From Roseomonas aerilata DSM 19363 (GTDB lineage: Bacteria; Pseudomonadota; Alphaproteobacteria; Acetobacterales; Acetobacteraceae): a stretch of DNA of 64,000 bases. A program made the translations under genes and the position numbers. The notes under the pieces were generated by a model. The model saw only the letters and a list, made by a program, of their open reading frames with translations. It was not told where the DNA came from and did no database searches. This document shows positions 47,427 to 55,879 of the stretch, in pieces (position 1 is the first letter of the stretch; the number at the start of each line of letters is the position of its first letter). The stretch covers positions 1-64,000 of the forward strand of contig NZ_JONP01000011.1 of NCBI RefSeq assembly GCF_000711725.1, read 5' to 3'.

Positions 47427-49510
47427 TGGTTCGCTCCCTCTCCTCCATCGACCTCGCGCCCATTCTTCCTTACTGGCTGCTGGCGGCGCTGGCGGTGCTC
47501 GCGGTGCTCGCGCTGCTGCCCGCGATCATCCGGCGCGCGCGCGGGGCCTGGTGGCGGGCGCTGGCTTTCCTGCTGATCCTGGGCGCCATCGCCAACCCGC
47601 GCCTCGTGCAGCAGACGCGGGAGATGCGGCCGGACATCGCGCTGCTGGCGGTGGACAACAGCGCCTCCACCACCGTCGCCGGACGCGACGCCGCCATCGA
47701 GAAGGCTCGCGCCGCCATCGAGGCGCGCGCCGGCCGGCTGCCGGATCTGGAATTGCGGACGGTCACCGCGGAGGAGGGCGGCAGCCAGGGCACGCGCCTC
47801 TTCGCCGCGATCGAGCGTGGCCTCGCTGACATCCCGCGCGCGCGGCTGGCGGGCGTCATCGCGCTGACGGACGGGCAGGTTCACGACGTGCCGCGCGACC
47901 TACCGATCGAGGCGCCACTGCACGTTCTGCTGCCCGGCCGCGCGGGCGAGGTGGACCGGCGGCTCCGCATCATTGAGGCGCCGGGCTTCGGCATCGTGGG
48001 CCGCGGCGTGGAGCTGCGGCTGGTGGTGGAGGACCTCGGCGTGCCCGCCGGCAATGCCGCGCCGCTGCGCCTGACCATCCGACGCGACGGCGGCGCGCCC
48101 CGCACCGAGAGCGTGCAGCCAGGCCGCGAGCAGCGCATCGCGGTGCCGATCGAGCGCGGCGGCCCGAGCGTGATCGAGATCACCGCCGAGGAGCGCCCGG
48201 GCGAGGTCTCCACGCTCAACAACACCGCCATCGTCACCGTGAACGGCGTGCGCGACCGGCTGCGCGTGCTGCTGGTTTCCGGCGAGCCCCACGCCGGCGA
48301 GCGCACCTGGCGCCGCCTGCTGAAGGCAGACCCGAATGTCGACCTCGTCCACTTCACCATCCTGCGCCCGCCGGAAAAGGACGACCTGACGCCGCTGAAC
48401 GAGCTGGCGCTGATCGCCTTCCCCGTGCGCGAACTGTTCCAGCAGAAGCTGCGCGAGTTCGACCTGATCGTCTTCGACCGCTTCTCCAACCGAGGCATCC
48501 TGCCGCCGCAATACCTGCGCAACATCGCCGAGCACGTGCGCCAGGGCGGCGCGCTGCTGCTCTCGGTGGGGCCGGAGTTCACGGGGCGGGAATCCCTCGC
48601 CAACACGCCGCTCGGGGCGGTGCTGCCCGCCCGTCCCCTACCCGGCAACCAGGCGTTGCTGGAGGCGCCTTTCCGCGCGCAGGTGAGCGACGCCGGGCTG
48701 CGCCATCCCGTCACCGAGGGGCTGACGGGCGCCAACGCCACCACTGCCGATGCCGCGAGCTGGGGCCGCTGGTACCGCATGCTGCGCGCCGAACCCCGCG
48801 GCGGCTCCACGGTCATGAACGGGCCCGACGGCAACCCGCTCCTGCAACTCGACCGCGTGGGCGAGGGGCGAGTGGCGCTGCTGCTGTCGGACCAGATCTG
48901 GCTGTGGTCCCGCGGGCATAATGGCGGCGGCCCGCAGGCGGAGCTGCTGCGCCGGATCGCGCACTGGCTGATGCGCGAACCGGAGCTGGAGGAGGAGGAC
49001 CTGACCGCCTCCATCGCCCAGGGGCGGCTGACCGTCACGCGCCGCAGCCTCGCGGATGCACCGCCGCCGGAGATCACCGTCACCGCACCGGACGGCACCC
49101 GGACCCGGCACACGCCAGAGCGCCGCGAAGGCGGGCGGGCCGTGGTGGAACTGCCCGCCACCCGCGCCGGTGTCTGGTCCGCGACGGATGGCGCGCGCAC
49201 CGCCTTCGCCGCGGCCGAAGCCGCCAACCCGCCGGAGGTGGCGGACCTGCGCGCCGACCCCGCGCGGATGCAGCCCCTGCTGGTCTCCTCCGGTGGCACG
49301 GCGCGCTGGATGGGCGACGGCACCGCCCTGCCCGACCTCCGCCGCGTCTCCACCGGACGCGACGCCTCGGGACCTGGCTGGATCGGGCTCGTGCGGCGGG
49401 AGGACCACACGGTGACCGGCATCTCCGCCCTGCCGCTGCTGCCGCCCTGGCTGGCGCTGCTGCTGGTGCTTGGCGTCGCGGTAATCGCCTGGCGGCGGGA
49501 GGGGCGCTAG
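47426..49510 (+). CDS. Membrane protein with vWA-like and amidotransferase-like regions, MoxR operon
   Basis: The 694-residue product has two N-terminal helices (LPYWLLAALAVLAVLALLPA; WRALAFLLILGAIANP), a region MRPDIALLAVDNSASTTVAG that looks like a vWA MIDAS segment (DNSAS), a middle domain resembling class I glutamine amidotransferases (EHVRQGGALLLSVGPEF), and a C-terminal helix (LPPWLALLLVLGVAVIAW). It ends the four-gene MoxR operon. Alphaproteobacterial MoxR operons usually end in such a protein, but the client of the complex is unknown. Confidence 0.87.
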   Translation: MVRSLSSIDLAPILPYWLLAALAVLAVLALLPAIIRRARGAWWRALAFLLILGAIANPRLVQQTREMRPDIALLAVDNSASTTVAGRDAAIEKARAAIEARAGRLPDLELRTVTAEEGGSQGTRLFAAIERGLADIPRARLAGVIALTDGQVHDVPRDLPIEAPLHVLLPGRAGEVDRRLRIIEAPGFGIVGRGVELRLVVEDLGVPAGNAAPLRLTIRRDGGAPRTESVQPGREQRIAVPIERGGPSVIEITAEERPGEVSTLNNTAIVTVNGVRDRLRVLLVSGEPHAGERTWRRLLKADPNVDLVHFTILRPPEKDDLTPLNELALIAFPVRELFQQKLREFDLIVFDRFSNRGILPPQYLRNIAEHVRQGGALLLSVGPEFTGRESLANTPLGAVLPARPLPGNQALLEAPFRAQVSDAGLRHPVTEGLTGANATTADAASWGRWYRMLRAEPRGGSTVMNGPDGNPLLQLDRVGEGRVALLLSDQIWLWSRGHNGGGPQAELLRRIAHWLMREPELEEEDLTASIAQGRLTVTRRSLADAPPPEITVTAPDGTRTRHTPERREGGRAVVELPATRAGVWSATDGARTAFAAAEAANPPEVADLRADPARMQPLLVSSGGTARWMGDGTALPDLRRVSTGRDASGPGWIGLVRREDHTVTGISALPLLPPWLALLLVLGVAVIAWRREGR

Positions 49511-49821
49511 GCCGAAGTTTCCGGCGAAAGACGGGCGCGGCTGGCCGGAAAAATGAAGATTGGCTGCAGGAATAATGATGATCCCCCAGCAAGCCGCAAG
49601 GTCAGTAGCGCAACGTTCCCCTTCTTTGAGCAGGCTGGCAGGGCTTTTTCCACACCGTGCCGCGGAAGATCGTTGCCAGTCAGGCTTTTCGCTGTCGCGG
49701 AAAGTCTCCTTCTTGTGCGAGAGGTGACGTCCGGCTGTTTTACCTAGCAGAACGCTTGGTTATTGGCGTTCCGGCAAACGGAACGTCGGCGGTGGCCCCT
49801 GCCATCCGGTTGGAGAAGACC
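49511..49821. other. Non-coding stretch upstream of the second PEP-CTERM gene
   Basis: About 310 nt with no gene. It is less G+C rich than its surroundings and holds the operon-end hairpin at 49518-49551. The rest is presumably the 5' region of the PEP-CTERM gene. No -24/-12 element with correct spacing was found, unlike the other PEP-CTERM gene. Confidence 0.4.
49518..49551 (+). terminator. Hairpin after the MoxR operon
   Basis: TTTCCGGC (49518-49525) pairs with GCCGGAAA (49544-49551) across an 18-nt loop, directly after the last stop. The AAAA/TTTT flank on both sides could make it work in either direction. Moderate support only. Confidence 0.4.
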
Positions 49822-50511
49822 ATGCGATCCTCGACTGCTGCCTTAGCCCTCTCCTGCTTTCTTCTACCGGCTGCTGCCTCGGCCGCGCCGCTGCTCTACG
49901 AAGCCGCCCTCGATCCGGCCAACGGGTCCGGCGTGACCGGGACCGCCCGGTTCAGCCTCGACGGCAACACGCTCCTCTTCAACCTCGTCGCAAACAATGT
50001 GGTCGCTGGCCAGCCGCACCTCCTGCATGTGCACGGGCAGGACATCTCCCCCGGCGTCCCGCTCGACACGCCCGCGCCCCCGCCGCCCGTGCCGCCGAAC
50101 GGCGACCTGAACAACGACGGGGTTGTGACCACGCCCGAGGCGGTCAGCCAGATCGGTCCCGTCATCCTCTCCCTCGCGCCGCACGATCCGGGCACGAAGG
50201 CGGAGCTTCTCGGTGTCACCGCGGCGACCACGACGCTCGTCTACAACGCTGTCTTCAATCTCGGGCAGAACGTGACGGAGCCGGGCTTCACGACGGCCGA
50301 CCTGCTGCCGCTCGATTTCCGCGTCTTCGACATGCACGGGGGCTTCGCCCTCGCGGGGCCGACCGCCGGCACCTACGATCCCAACCTGCCGGTCGCCGCG
50401 GGCGCGATCCGTCCCGTCGCGGTGCCGGAACCGGCTTCGATGACGCTCATGCTCACGGGCGTGCTCGGCCTTGGCCTGGCCTATCGCCGGCGCGGCGCCC
50501 GCCAGGCCTGA
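49822..50511 (+). CDS. Secreted CHRD-like protein with PEP-CTERM sorting signal
   Basis: The 229-residue product has a signal peptide (ALALSCFLLPAAASAAP), a beta-rich CHRD-like domain starting EAALDPANGSGVTGTARF with HLLHVHGQD, a Pro-rich loop and DLNNDGVVTTPEA, which may bind calcium. The C-terminal VPEPASMTLMLTGVLGLGLA plus YRRRGARQA is a clear PEP-CTERM tail. GGAGAAG precedes the ATG. It is processed by an exosortase encoded elsewhere and probably ends up in the extracellular matrix. Confidence 0.85.
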   Translation: MRSSTAALALSCFLLPAAASAAPLLYEAALDPANGSGVTGTARFSLDGNTLLFNLVANNVVAGQPHLLHVHGQDISPGVPLDTPAPPPPVPPNGDLNNDGVVTTPEAVSQIGPVILSLAPHDPGTKAELLGVTAATTTLVYNAVFNLGQNVTEPGFTTADLLPLDFRVFDMHGGFALAGPTAGTYDPNLPVAAGAIRPVAVPEPASMTLMLTGVLGLGLAYRRRGARQA

Positions 50512-50518
50512 ACCCGGC

Positions 50519-50556
50519 CCGCGGGGGCTCGCCGGCCCCCGCGGCGCATTGCTTTT
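50519..50556 (+). terminator. Rho-independent terminator of the PEP-CTERM gene
   Basis: CCGCGGGGGC (50519-50528) and GCCCCCGCGG (50535-50544) form a perfect ten-pair stem with a six-base loop (TCGCCG), 7 nt after the stop, followed by CGCATTGCTTTT. This is the strongest intrinsic terminator seen in the window. Confidence 0.75.
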
Positions 50557-50571
50557 CCCCGCGGGAGGCGC

Positions 50572-51855
50572 TCAGGCCTCCTCCACTCCGCACCAGTCGG
50601 CGATGAAGCCGGCGATGGAGAGCGTGGCCTTGCGCAGCAGGTCGAGATTCGTCCGCTCGTCGAAGCCGTGGTTGCCCTCTCCGCCTGGGCCGTAGCAGAG
50701 GGCGGGCATCGCGTAGTAGCGGCCGTAGTATCGGGTGTCGTTCACGGCGGTGGAGAGGCGTTCCTCCATCGGCGCCTCAAAGGCGGCCTCGTGGGCGCCG
50801 GCCAGCAGGCGCTCCGCCTCGCTGCCCGGCGCCAGCACGTAGCCATCGGCCTGGAAGCCGTGCCAGGTGATCTCCGGCGGGTTGTTGGCGAGGAAGGCGT
50901 CGCCGGCGCGGGCCTCGGCCACGCAGCGCTCCACGCCGGCCATCACCTCGGAAACCTCCATGGAGGGCGTGAGGCCGATGCGGCAGTCCACCTCGCACCA
51001 AGCGGGGGTGGAGGAGGCCCAGTCGCCGCCGCGGATGATGCCCGGGTTGAACTTGATGGGGTTCCGCACCGCGCCGAAGGAGGGATCGCGCTCCGCCGCC
51101 CTGTTCAGCGCCACCGTGTGGTCCTGCAGCGCGCGGATGAGGTGCATGGCGGAGAGGATGGCGTTGGTGCCGGCATCCGCGACCGCCACGTGCACGGGAA
51201 CGCCGCGCACCCGCAGCCGGAACCAGAGCGTGCCGGTATGCGCGCGGGTGATCGTGCCAGCGGTGGGCTCGGGGATGAGGCAGGCATCGGCGCGGTAGCC
51301 GCGGAGCAGGGTCGCGAGCGCGCCGTTGCCGGTGCTCTCCTCCTCCGTCACGGTTTGGAGATGGACATCGCCGGCCAGGCGCAGGCCGGCGTCTCGGATC
51401 GCGTCCATGGCGAAGACGATGGCGGAGACGCCCGCCTTCATGTCGTTCGCGCCGCGCCCGTAAAGCCATCCGTCGCGCACCACGCCGGCATAGGGCGGGT
51501 GCGTCCACATCTCTGCGGGCCCTTCCGGCACCACGTCGATATGGCCCTGGAGGATCAGGCTCCGCCCGCCGGGGTTCCGGGCACGGCTGGTGGCCACGAC
51601 CTGGACCGAGGCCGCGGGATCCACGTCCACCATGGGCGCGGCCTTCTCGTGCGAGGCGAGGGGCACGTCCGCGAGGGTAAAGCGGTCCACTGCGTAGCCG
51701 CGGGCAGCCATGGTGCGGGCGAACCAGTCCTGCAGGGGCGCCTCGCGGCCGCGCAGGCTGGGGAAGCGGACGAGTTCCGTCAGAAAGGCGGTCTGCGCCT
51801 CGAAGTTATGGTCGACGGCGCCGCGCAGGCGGGCGAGGAGGGCGGGATCGGGCAA
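50572..51855 (-). CDS. M20-family metallopeptidase/deacylase (ArgE/DapE type)
   Basis: M20 enzymes remove acyl groups from amino acids or cleave small peptides using two zinc ions. The 427-residue product has the metal motifs LQGHIDVVPEG, GRGANDMKAG, TVTEEESTGNG and EGNHGFDERT, and a dimerisation domain between them (TGTLWFRLRVRGVPVHVAVA). The TTG at 51855 is used because AAGGA lies ~10 nt upstream and the family N-terminus begins there; longer in-frame starts run through low-complexity sequence. The substrate is unknown; ArgE-like acetylornithine deacetylase is one option. Confidence 0.87.
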   Translation of the reverse strand: MPDPALLARLRGAVDHNFEAQTAFLTELVRFPSLRGREAPLQDWFARTMAARGYAVDRFTLADVPLASHEKAAPMVDVDPAASVQVVATSRARNPGGRSLILQGHIDVVPEGPAEMWTHPPYAGVVRDGWLYGRGANDMKAGVSAIVFAMDAIRDAGLRLAGDVHLQTVTEEESTGNGALATLLRGYRADACLIPEPTAGTITRAHTGTLWFRLRVRGVPVHVAVADAGTNAILSAMHLIRALQDHTVALNRAAERDPSFGAVRNPIKFNPGIIRGGDWASSTPAWCEVDCRIGLTPSMEVSEVMAGVERCVAEARAGDAFLANNPPEITWHGFQADGYVLAPGSEAERLLAGAHEAAFEAPMEERLSTAVNDTRYYGRYYAMPALCYGPGGEGNHGFDERTNLDLLRKATLSIAGFIADWCGVEEA

Positions 51856-52083
51856 GGCGGGGTGTCCTTCGCGTCGGAGCCGGGGGGTTCCTCCCCCTGC
51901 CCCATCCTTTTCCGCGCGGCGCCCTCGCGCCAGGGGGCGAGGACGCTCAGGCACCAGGAGCGGGACGAAAGAGCTCAGCGAAGCCTGGGAAAGATCATGA
52001 GAAGGGCCAGGAGGCTGAGGCAAATGGCCCTGCCGATGGCCGAACGGCCGCCGGACCCACCCTTCATAGCCCAAGCCAATTCC

Positions 52084-53454
52084 TCAGGGCGCGGTAACGG
52101 TGACCTCGAGGCGCATCCTCGGGTGGATGCCGCAGAAAGCGGTGTAGCGGCCGGCGGTGGGGAGGCGCCAGGTGACGGTCTGGCCAGGGTCCTGGATGCC
52201 GCTGTTGCGCTGCAGGTCCGGCGAATCGATGCGGATGTTGTGCGCGGTGGTGTCGTCGTTGACGATCTCGAGCGTACCGCCGGGGGTGAGGGCCACGCGC
52301 AGGGGCGCGAACTGGCGGTTCTTCTGCGAGACGCGCGCGCGGGCCACGGGCGTGATGCCGGGCGGCGGGGTGGGCGCCACGGGCGGCGTCGCCATCTCGG
52401 GAAGCGGCGCGTCGGGGGCGCTGGTCAGGGTGTTGAGGAAGGCGATCAGGTCCGCGCGCTGGCCGGGATCGAGGGAAAGGCGGCGCGGCAGCTCCGGCGG
52501 CAGCGTCGGGCGATCGACCACGCCGCGCTCGTAGTGGTCCAACACCGCCTCGATCGTCGGAAGCGAGCCGTCGTGCATGTAGGGCGCGCGCCGCATCGCC
52601 TCGCGCAGCGTGGGCGTCTTGAAGGCGTGGTCGGCGCGGGACTCGCCCAGCACCGGGCCGCGGCCGAGGTCGGGCGGGGCCTCGGGGCGCGGCGGGAGGC
52701 CGATGTCGTAGAAGGCGTAGTCCGTAAAGGCCCAGCCCTCGTGGCAGGTGGCGCAGCCGGCGGGGCCGTTGAACACCGAAAGGCCGCGACGCTCGGCAGG
52801 GGTCAGGGCGCGGTCGTCCCCCTCCACCCAGGCATCGAAGCGGGTGCGGGGGGAGACGAGCGTGCGCTCCCAGGCGGCCAGGGCGCGGACGAGGTTGTCC
52901 TGCGTGACCGCCGGCGTCGCTCCCGGGAAGGCGGCCGCGAAGGCGGCGCGCCAGGAGGCGTCGGCGGCCATGCGCTCCACCAGGGCGCCGAGGGGCTGGC
53001 CCATCTCCTCATGCGCCTCGATCGGGGCGGCGGCCTGGGCCTCCAGCCCCTCGGCGCGGCCGTCCCAGAAGAGGAACGGCGCCCAGGCGAGATTCCAGAT
53101 CGTGGGGGAGCGGCGCCGCAGCGGCTTGCCCTCCGCCCCGCGCGCGAGGGAGAGGCCGTCGCTGAAGCCATGCGCCGGCTGGTGACAGCTGGAGCACGAC
53201 ATCTTGCCAGTGGAGGAGAGCGAGGGGTCGAAGAAGAGCCGCCGGCCGAGCTGGGCGCGGGCGGCGGTGGTCGGGTTGTCGGCAGGGGTTGGCGGCGGTT
53301 CGGCCGGGCGGCGATAGGCGGCGCGGAGCGCGGCGTCCTCGGCGGCCGAGCCAGGGTCGGCGGAGCCAGCCGGGGAGACCAGCGCGCTAAAGCTCAACGC
53401 CGACGCCAGCACGAGCGCCGAGGCCAGCAGCCCGTCGAGGAGGCGTGGCCTCAC
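52084..53454 (-). CDS. Di-haem cytochrome c peroxidase (MauG/CcpA type) fused to a cupredoxin domain
   Basis: After a signal peptide, the di-haem domain has CSSCH at residues 87-91 (N-terminal haem) and CATCH at 234-238, with family motifs RRLFFDPSLSSTGKMSC, SPTIWNLAWAPFLFWDGRAEG and HAFKTPTLREAMRRAPYMHDG. A Pro-rich linker leads to a ~90-residue C-terminal cupredoxin whose type-1 copper ligands appear as His in TTAHNIRI and Cys/His/Met in FCGIHPRM. Peroxidase domains normally receive electrons from a separate cupredoxin or cytochrome, so the fusion may carry its own electron donor. The GTG start overlaps the upstream stop. Confidence 0.88.
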   Translation of the reverse strand: MRPRLLDGLLASALVLASALSFSALVSPAGSADPGSAAEDAALRAAYRRPAEPPPTPADNPTTAARAQLGRRLFFDPSLSSTGKMSCSSCHQPAHGFSDGLSLARGAEGKPLRRRSPTIWNLAWAPFLFWDGRAEGLEAQAAAPIEAHEEMGQPLGALVERMAADASWRAAFAAAFPGATPAVTQDNLVRALAAWERTLVSPRTRFDAWVEGDDRALTPAERRGLSVFNGPAGCATCHEGWAFTDYAFYDIGLPPRPEAPPDLGRGPVLGESRADHAFKTPTLREAMRRAPYMHDGSLPTIEAVLDHYERGVVDRPTLPPELPRRLSLDPGQRADLIAFLNTLTSAPDAPLPEMATPPVAPTPPPGITPVARARVSQKNRQFAPLRVALTPGGTLEIVNDDTTAHNIRIDSPDLQRNSGIQDPGQTVTWRLPTAGRYTAFCGIHPRMRLEVTVTAP

Positions 53455-54668
53455 CGCCAGCGCAGCGCCGCCCGCTCGAAGCGCGCGACGGCCGCGATGA
53501 GATCCGTGACGCTCATCGCCGGGGTGGCGGGCGGGCGCGGGGTCGGCCAGGCCGCACGAAGGGCGGAGAGCGCCTCCTGCGCCTCCGCCCAGTCCCGCGC
53601 GCCTTGCGGGGCGGCACGGAGCGTGGCGGCGTTGCGGTTCAGCAGCGCCTCGGTCTCGATGAGGAAGCCGCGGCCGTCCTGGTACTCCACGACATTGGCC
53701 ATGCGGCCATCCTCGATCGCCGCCTCGTACTCGGCGGCGGCGGCGCGCATGGTGCGGGCCGCGACCTCCGTCACGAAGGAGGCCGAGTTGCGCGCGCGCG
53801 CGGGCACGCCGGCCGCGAGGGCGCGATCCACCCGCGAGAGGGCGTCGCGATAGGCGGCCTCCAGGCCCGGGCCGCCGCGCTTGGCCCGCGCGCGGTTCGA
53901 GAGGGTTTCGAGCGCGGCGGCGAAGCCGGGGGCGCGGCGGCGGCGAAGCTCGGGGCGCAGGTCGTCGTAGATCTCCTCCATCGGGTGGAGGAAGTGGAAC
54001 ACCGCGTCGTCCCAGTTGCCGGCGCGGGCCAGCTCCATCCCGATCGCGAGGTGGCCGCGAACGAGCATGAGCTGCGCGGCGAAGGCCACCTCCGGCGAGG
54101 CGCCGAAGGTGATGCCGCGCTCGCCGCCCTCTCCCCCTTCGCCACCCTCACCGCCCTGGCCGGCGGTCATGCCGCCATGGCCGGCATGCGGCGTCGCGGC
54201 CGGGGCGGGCGGCACCACGACGGGCGCGGGCGTCGCTGGCGTGGGAGCCACAGCCGGGGACGGCGCAGGTGTCGCCCCGGGGATGACCACCGGCAGGTCG
54301 GCCGACGGCGGCTCGGGGGCGGGAACGGCGGCCGGCGGGATCGGCGGCGCGGGATCGGCGGCCGGCGAGGATGCGGCGGGCGAGGGCGCAGCTGCCGACG
54401 AGGGCGCGGCGGCTGGCGATGGCACAGCGGCCGGCGGGGGCGCCGGGGTGGCGGGCGTGGCCGGCTGGTCCTGGAAGAGCACGGGCACGTCGGCCGGCGG
54501 CTCGGCCGACGGGATCGCCTCGGGGGCGACCGGCGGGGCCGGGCGGGACTCCTCCGTCACAGGGGCGGGCTGCGCCTGGCCTGGCGGCACCGGCGCGCCG
54601 GCAAGGGCGAAGGCCCCCACCCCGAGCCACAGCCGCAGCGGGCCGAAACGCACCGGGCCACTCCCCAT
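53451..54668 (-). CDS. Secreted hypothetical protein upstream of the di-haem peroxidase
   Basis: The 405-residue product has a signal peptide ending near PGQAQ, then ~140 residues of Ala/Pro-rich linker, a His/Gly/Glu patch (PHAGHGGMTAGQGGEGGEGG) and a helical domain. This contains RGHLAIGMELARAG, NWDDAVFHFLHPMEEIYDDL and NVVEYQDGRGFLIETEALLN. The GH..I and HFLHPMEE motifs are faintly like imelysin/EfeO metal-binding helices, but I cannot assign the family. It overlaps the peroxidase gene (GTGA), implying a joint role. The ATG at 54668 has AGGAG 9 nt upstream. Confidence 0.65.
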   Translation of the reverse strand: MGSGPVRFGPLRLWLGVGAFALAGAPVPPGQAQPAPVTEESRPAPPVAPEAIPSAEPPADVPVLFQDQPATPATPAPPPAAVPSPAAAPSSAAAPSPAASSPAADPAPPIPPAAVPAPEPPSADLPVVIPGATPAPSPAVAPTPATPAPVVVPPAPAATPHAGHGGMTAGQGGEGGEGGEGGERGITFGASPEVAFAAQLMLVRGHLAIGMELARAGNWDDAVFHFLHPMEEIYDDLRPELRRRRAPGFAAALETLSNRARAKRGGPGLEAAYRDALSRVDRALAAGVPARARNSASFVTEVAARTMRAAAAEYEAAIEDGRMANVVEYQDGRGFLIETEALLNRNAATLRAAPQGARDWAEAQEALSALRAAWPTPRPPATPAMSVTDLIAAVARFERAALRWR

Positions 54669-54697
54669 GGGCAAGCTCTCCTGTCAGGCTCGACGTG

Positions 54698-55393
54698 ATG
54701 ATTCTCTGCATCCCCAATGTGCTGCCCGCCGAGGACATCGGCAAGCTGCGCGGCCTGCTGGCCAGGGCCGCCTTTACGGAAGGCGCCGCCACGGCCGGCT
54801 GGCACGCCCGCCTCGTGAAGCGGAACGAGCAGGCGGATCCGGCGGATTCCCTCGCGCGGGAGGCCGGGGGGATGGTGCTCGCGGCGCTGGAGGCGAATGA
54901 GGTGTTCCGCGCGGCGGTGCTGCCCCGCCGGCTGCGCGCGCCGCTTCTCTCCCGCACCACACCCGGGCGAACCTACGGCACGCATGTGGATGACGCACTG
55001 ATGGGCGGCGCCGCCCCCTCCGATCCCTGGGGCGAGGCGCCGCTGCGGGCGGATGTCGCGGTCACCCTCTTCCTCTCCGATCCCGACACCTATGACGGCG
55101 GCGAGCTGATGATCGAGACCACGGCCGGCGAGATGGCCGTGCGCCTGGGGGCCGGGGAGGCGGTGGCCTATCCGGCCGGCACGCTGCACCGCGTGGCCCC
55201 GGTCACGCGCGGGGAGCGGCTGGTGGCGGCGACCTGGGCGCAGAGCCTCGTGCGGGACCCGGCGCAGCGGGAGATCCTTTTCGATCTCGACGCCGCGCGG
55301 CGCGATGTCTTCGAGCGGGAGGGCAAGTCGCGGACCTTCGACCTGCTGGCCAAGTCCCGCGCCGCGCTGCTGCGCCGCTGGGCAGAGACGTGA
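54698..55393 (+). CDS. Fe(II)-dependent PKHD-type 2-oxoglutarate hydroxylase (PiuC-like)
   Basis: PiuC-type hydroxylases are 2OG/Fe(II) enzymes often co-regulated with iron uptake. The 231-residue product matches the family: PNVLPAEDIGKLRGLL, iron ligands HVDDALMG (His, Asp) and the distal His and Arg in TLHRVAPVTRGERLVAATW, and FDLDAARRDVF near the end. The size is normal. It is divergent from the secreted hypothetical gene with only 29 nt between start codons. No Fur or Irr box could be placed with confidence. Confidence 0.92.
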   Translation: MILCIPNVLPAEDIGKLRGLLARAAFTEGAATAGWHARLVKRNEQADPADSLAREAGGMVLAALEANEVFRAAVLPRRLRAPLLSRTTPGRTYGTHVDDALMGGAAPSDPWGEAPLRADVAVTLFLSDPDTYDGGELMIETTAGEMAVRLGAGEAVAYPAGTLHRVAPVTRGERLVAATWAQSLVRDPAQREILFDLDAARRDVFEREGKSRTFDLLAKSRAALLRRWAET

Positions 55394-55437
55394 TCGCCCG
55401 CCTTACGGCAGGCAGGGGGCGGCACCAGATAGGGGGC

Positions 55438-55824
55438 ATGCGCCGCATCCTCCCCCTTCTGGCCGTCACGGCCCTCGCCCTCTCGGCCTGCGCGACCCGG
55501 CCGAGCCTTTCGGAACGCCTTTCAACCTATGTCGGGCGCTCCGAGCTCGAGCTCGTCTCCGCACTCGGCGTGCCCACGCGCAGCTACGAGACGGGCGGGG
55601 AGAAGTTCCTCGCCTATGAGGAGCAGAGCACGATCGCGCTGCCCGGCGGCGTCGCGGGCGGGCCCTTCTACGGGCCGTTCGGGGGACCTTTCGGGCGCGG
55701 CTACTACGGCGGCGCCTATGCGGGCTTCGGCACGACCTATGCGCCCGTGCAGTGCGACGTGACCTTCGCCCTGCGGCAGGGGCGGGTGGCCTCCTTTACC
55801 TACCGGGGCCAGGGCTGCAGCTGA
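55438..55824 (+). CDS. Small lipoprotein with SmpA/BamE-like fold features
   Basis: The 128-residue product has a lipoprotein signal (LAVTALALSAC, lipobox LSAC) followed by YVGRSELELVSALGVPTRSY, then EKFLAYEEQ, a Gly/Tyr-rich insert (GRGYYGGAYAGFGTTY) and a C-terminal QCDVTFALRQGRVASFTYRG with a final Cys. The G.S..EL...LG.P pattern with C-terminal dgrV is the SmpA/BamE layout. The ATG at 55438 sits at the lipoprotein leader; an in-frame ATG at 55390 overlaps the PKHD stop. Confidence 0.72.
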   Translation: MRRILPLLAVTALALSACATRPSLSERLSTYVGRSELELVSALGVPTRSYETGGEKFLAYEEQSTIALPGGVAGGPFYGPFGGPFGRGYYGGAYAGFGTTYAPVQCDVTFALRQGRVASFTYRGQGCS

Positions 55825-55879
55825 GGGCGCGACGGCGGGTGTGGCTCCCGGGACCGCAGCCCGCTATAGGCAGAGGTGC

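Noticed and set aside
49511-49821. Sigma-54 promoter before the second PEP-CTERM gene
   Set aside because: Candidate GG and GC pairs have nine or other wrong spacings.
50668-53853. A 1061-codon plus-strand open frame opposite the M20 peptidase and peroxidase genes
   Set aside because: The minus strand carries two well-supported enzymes; the plus frame is Gly/Arg/His-rich and has no motif.
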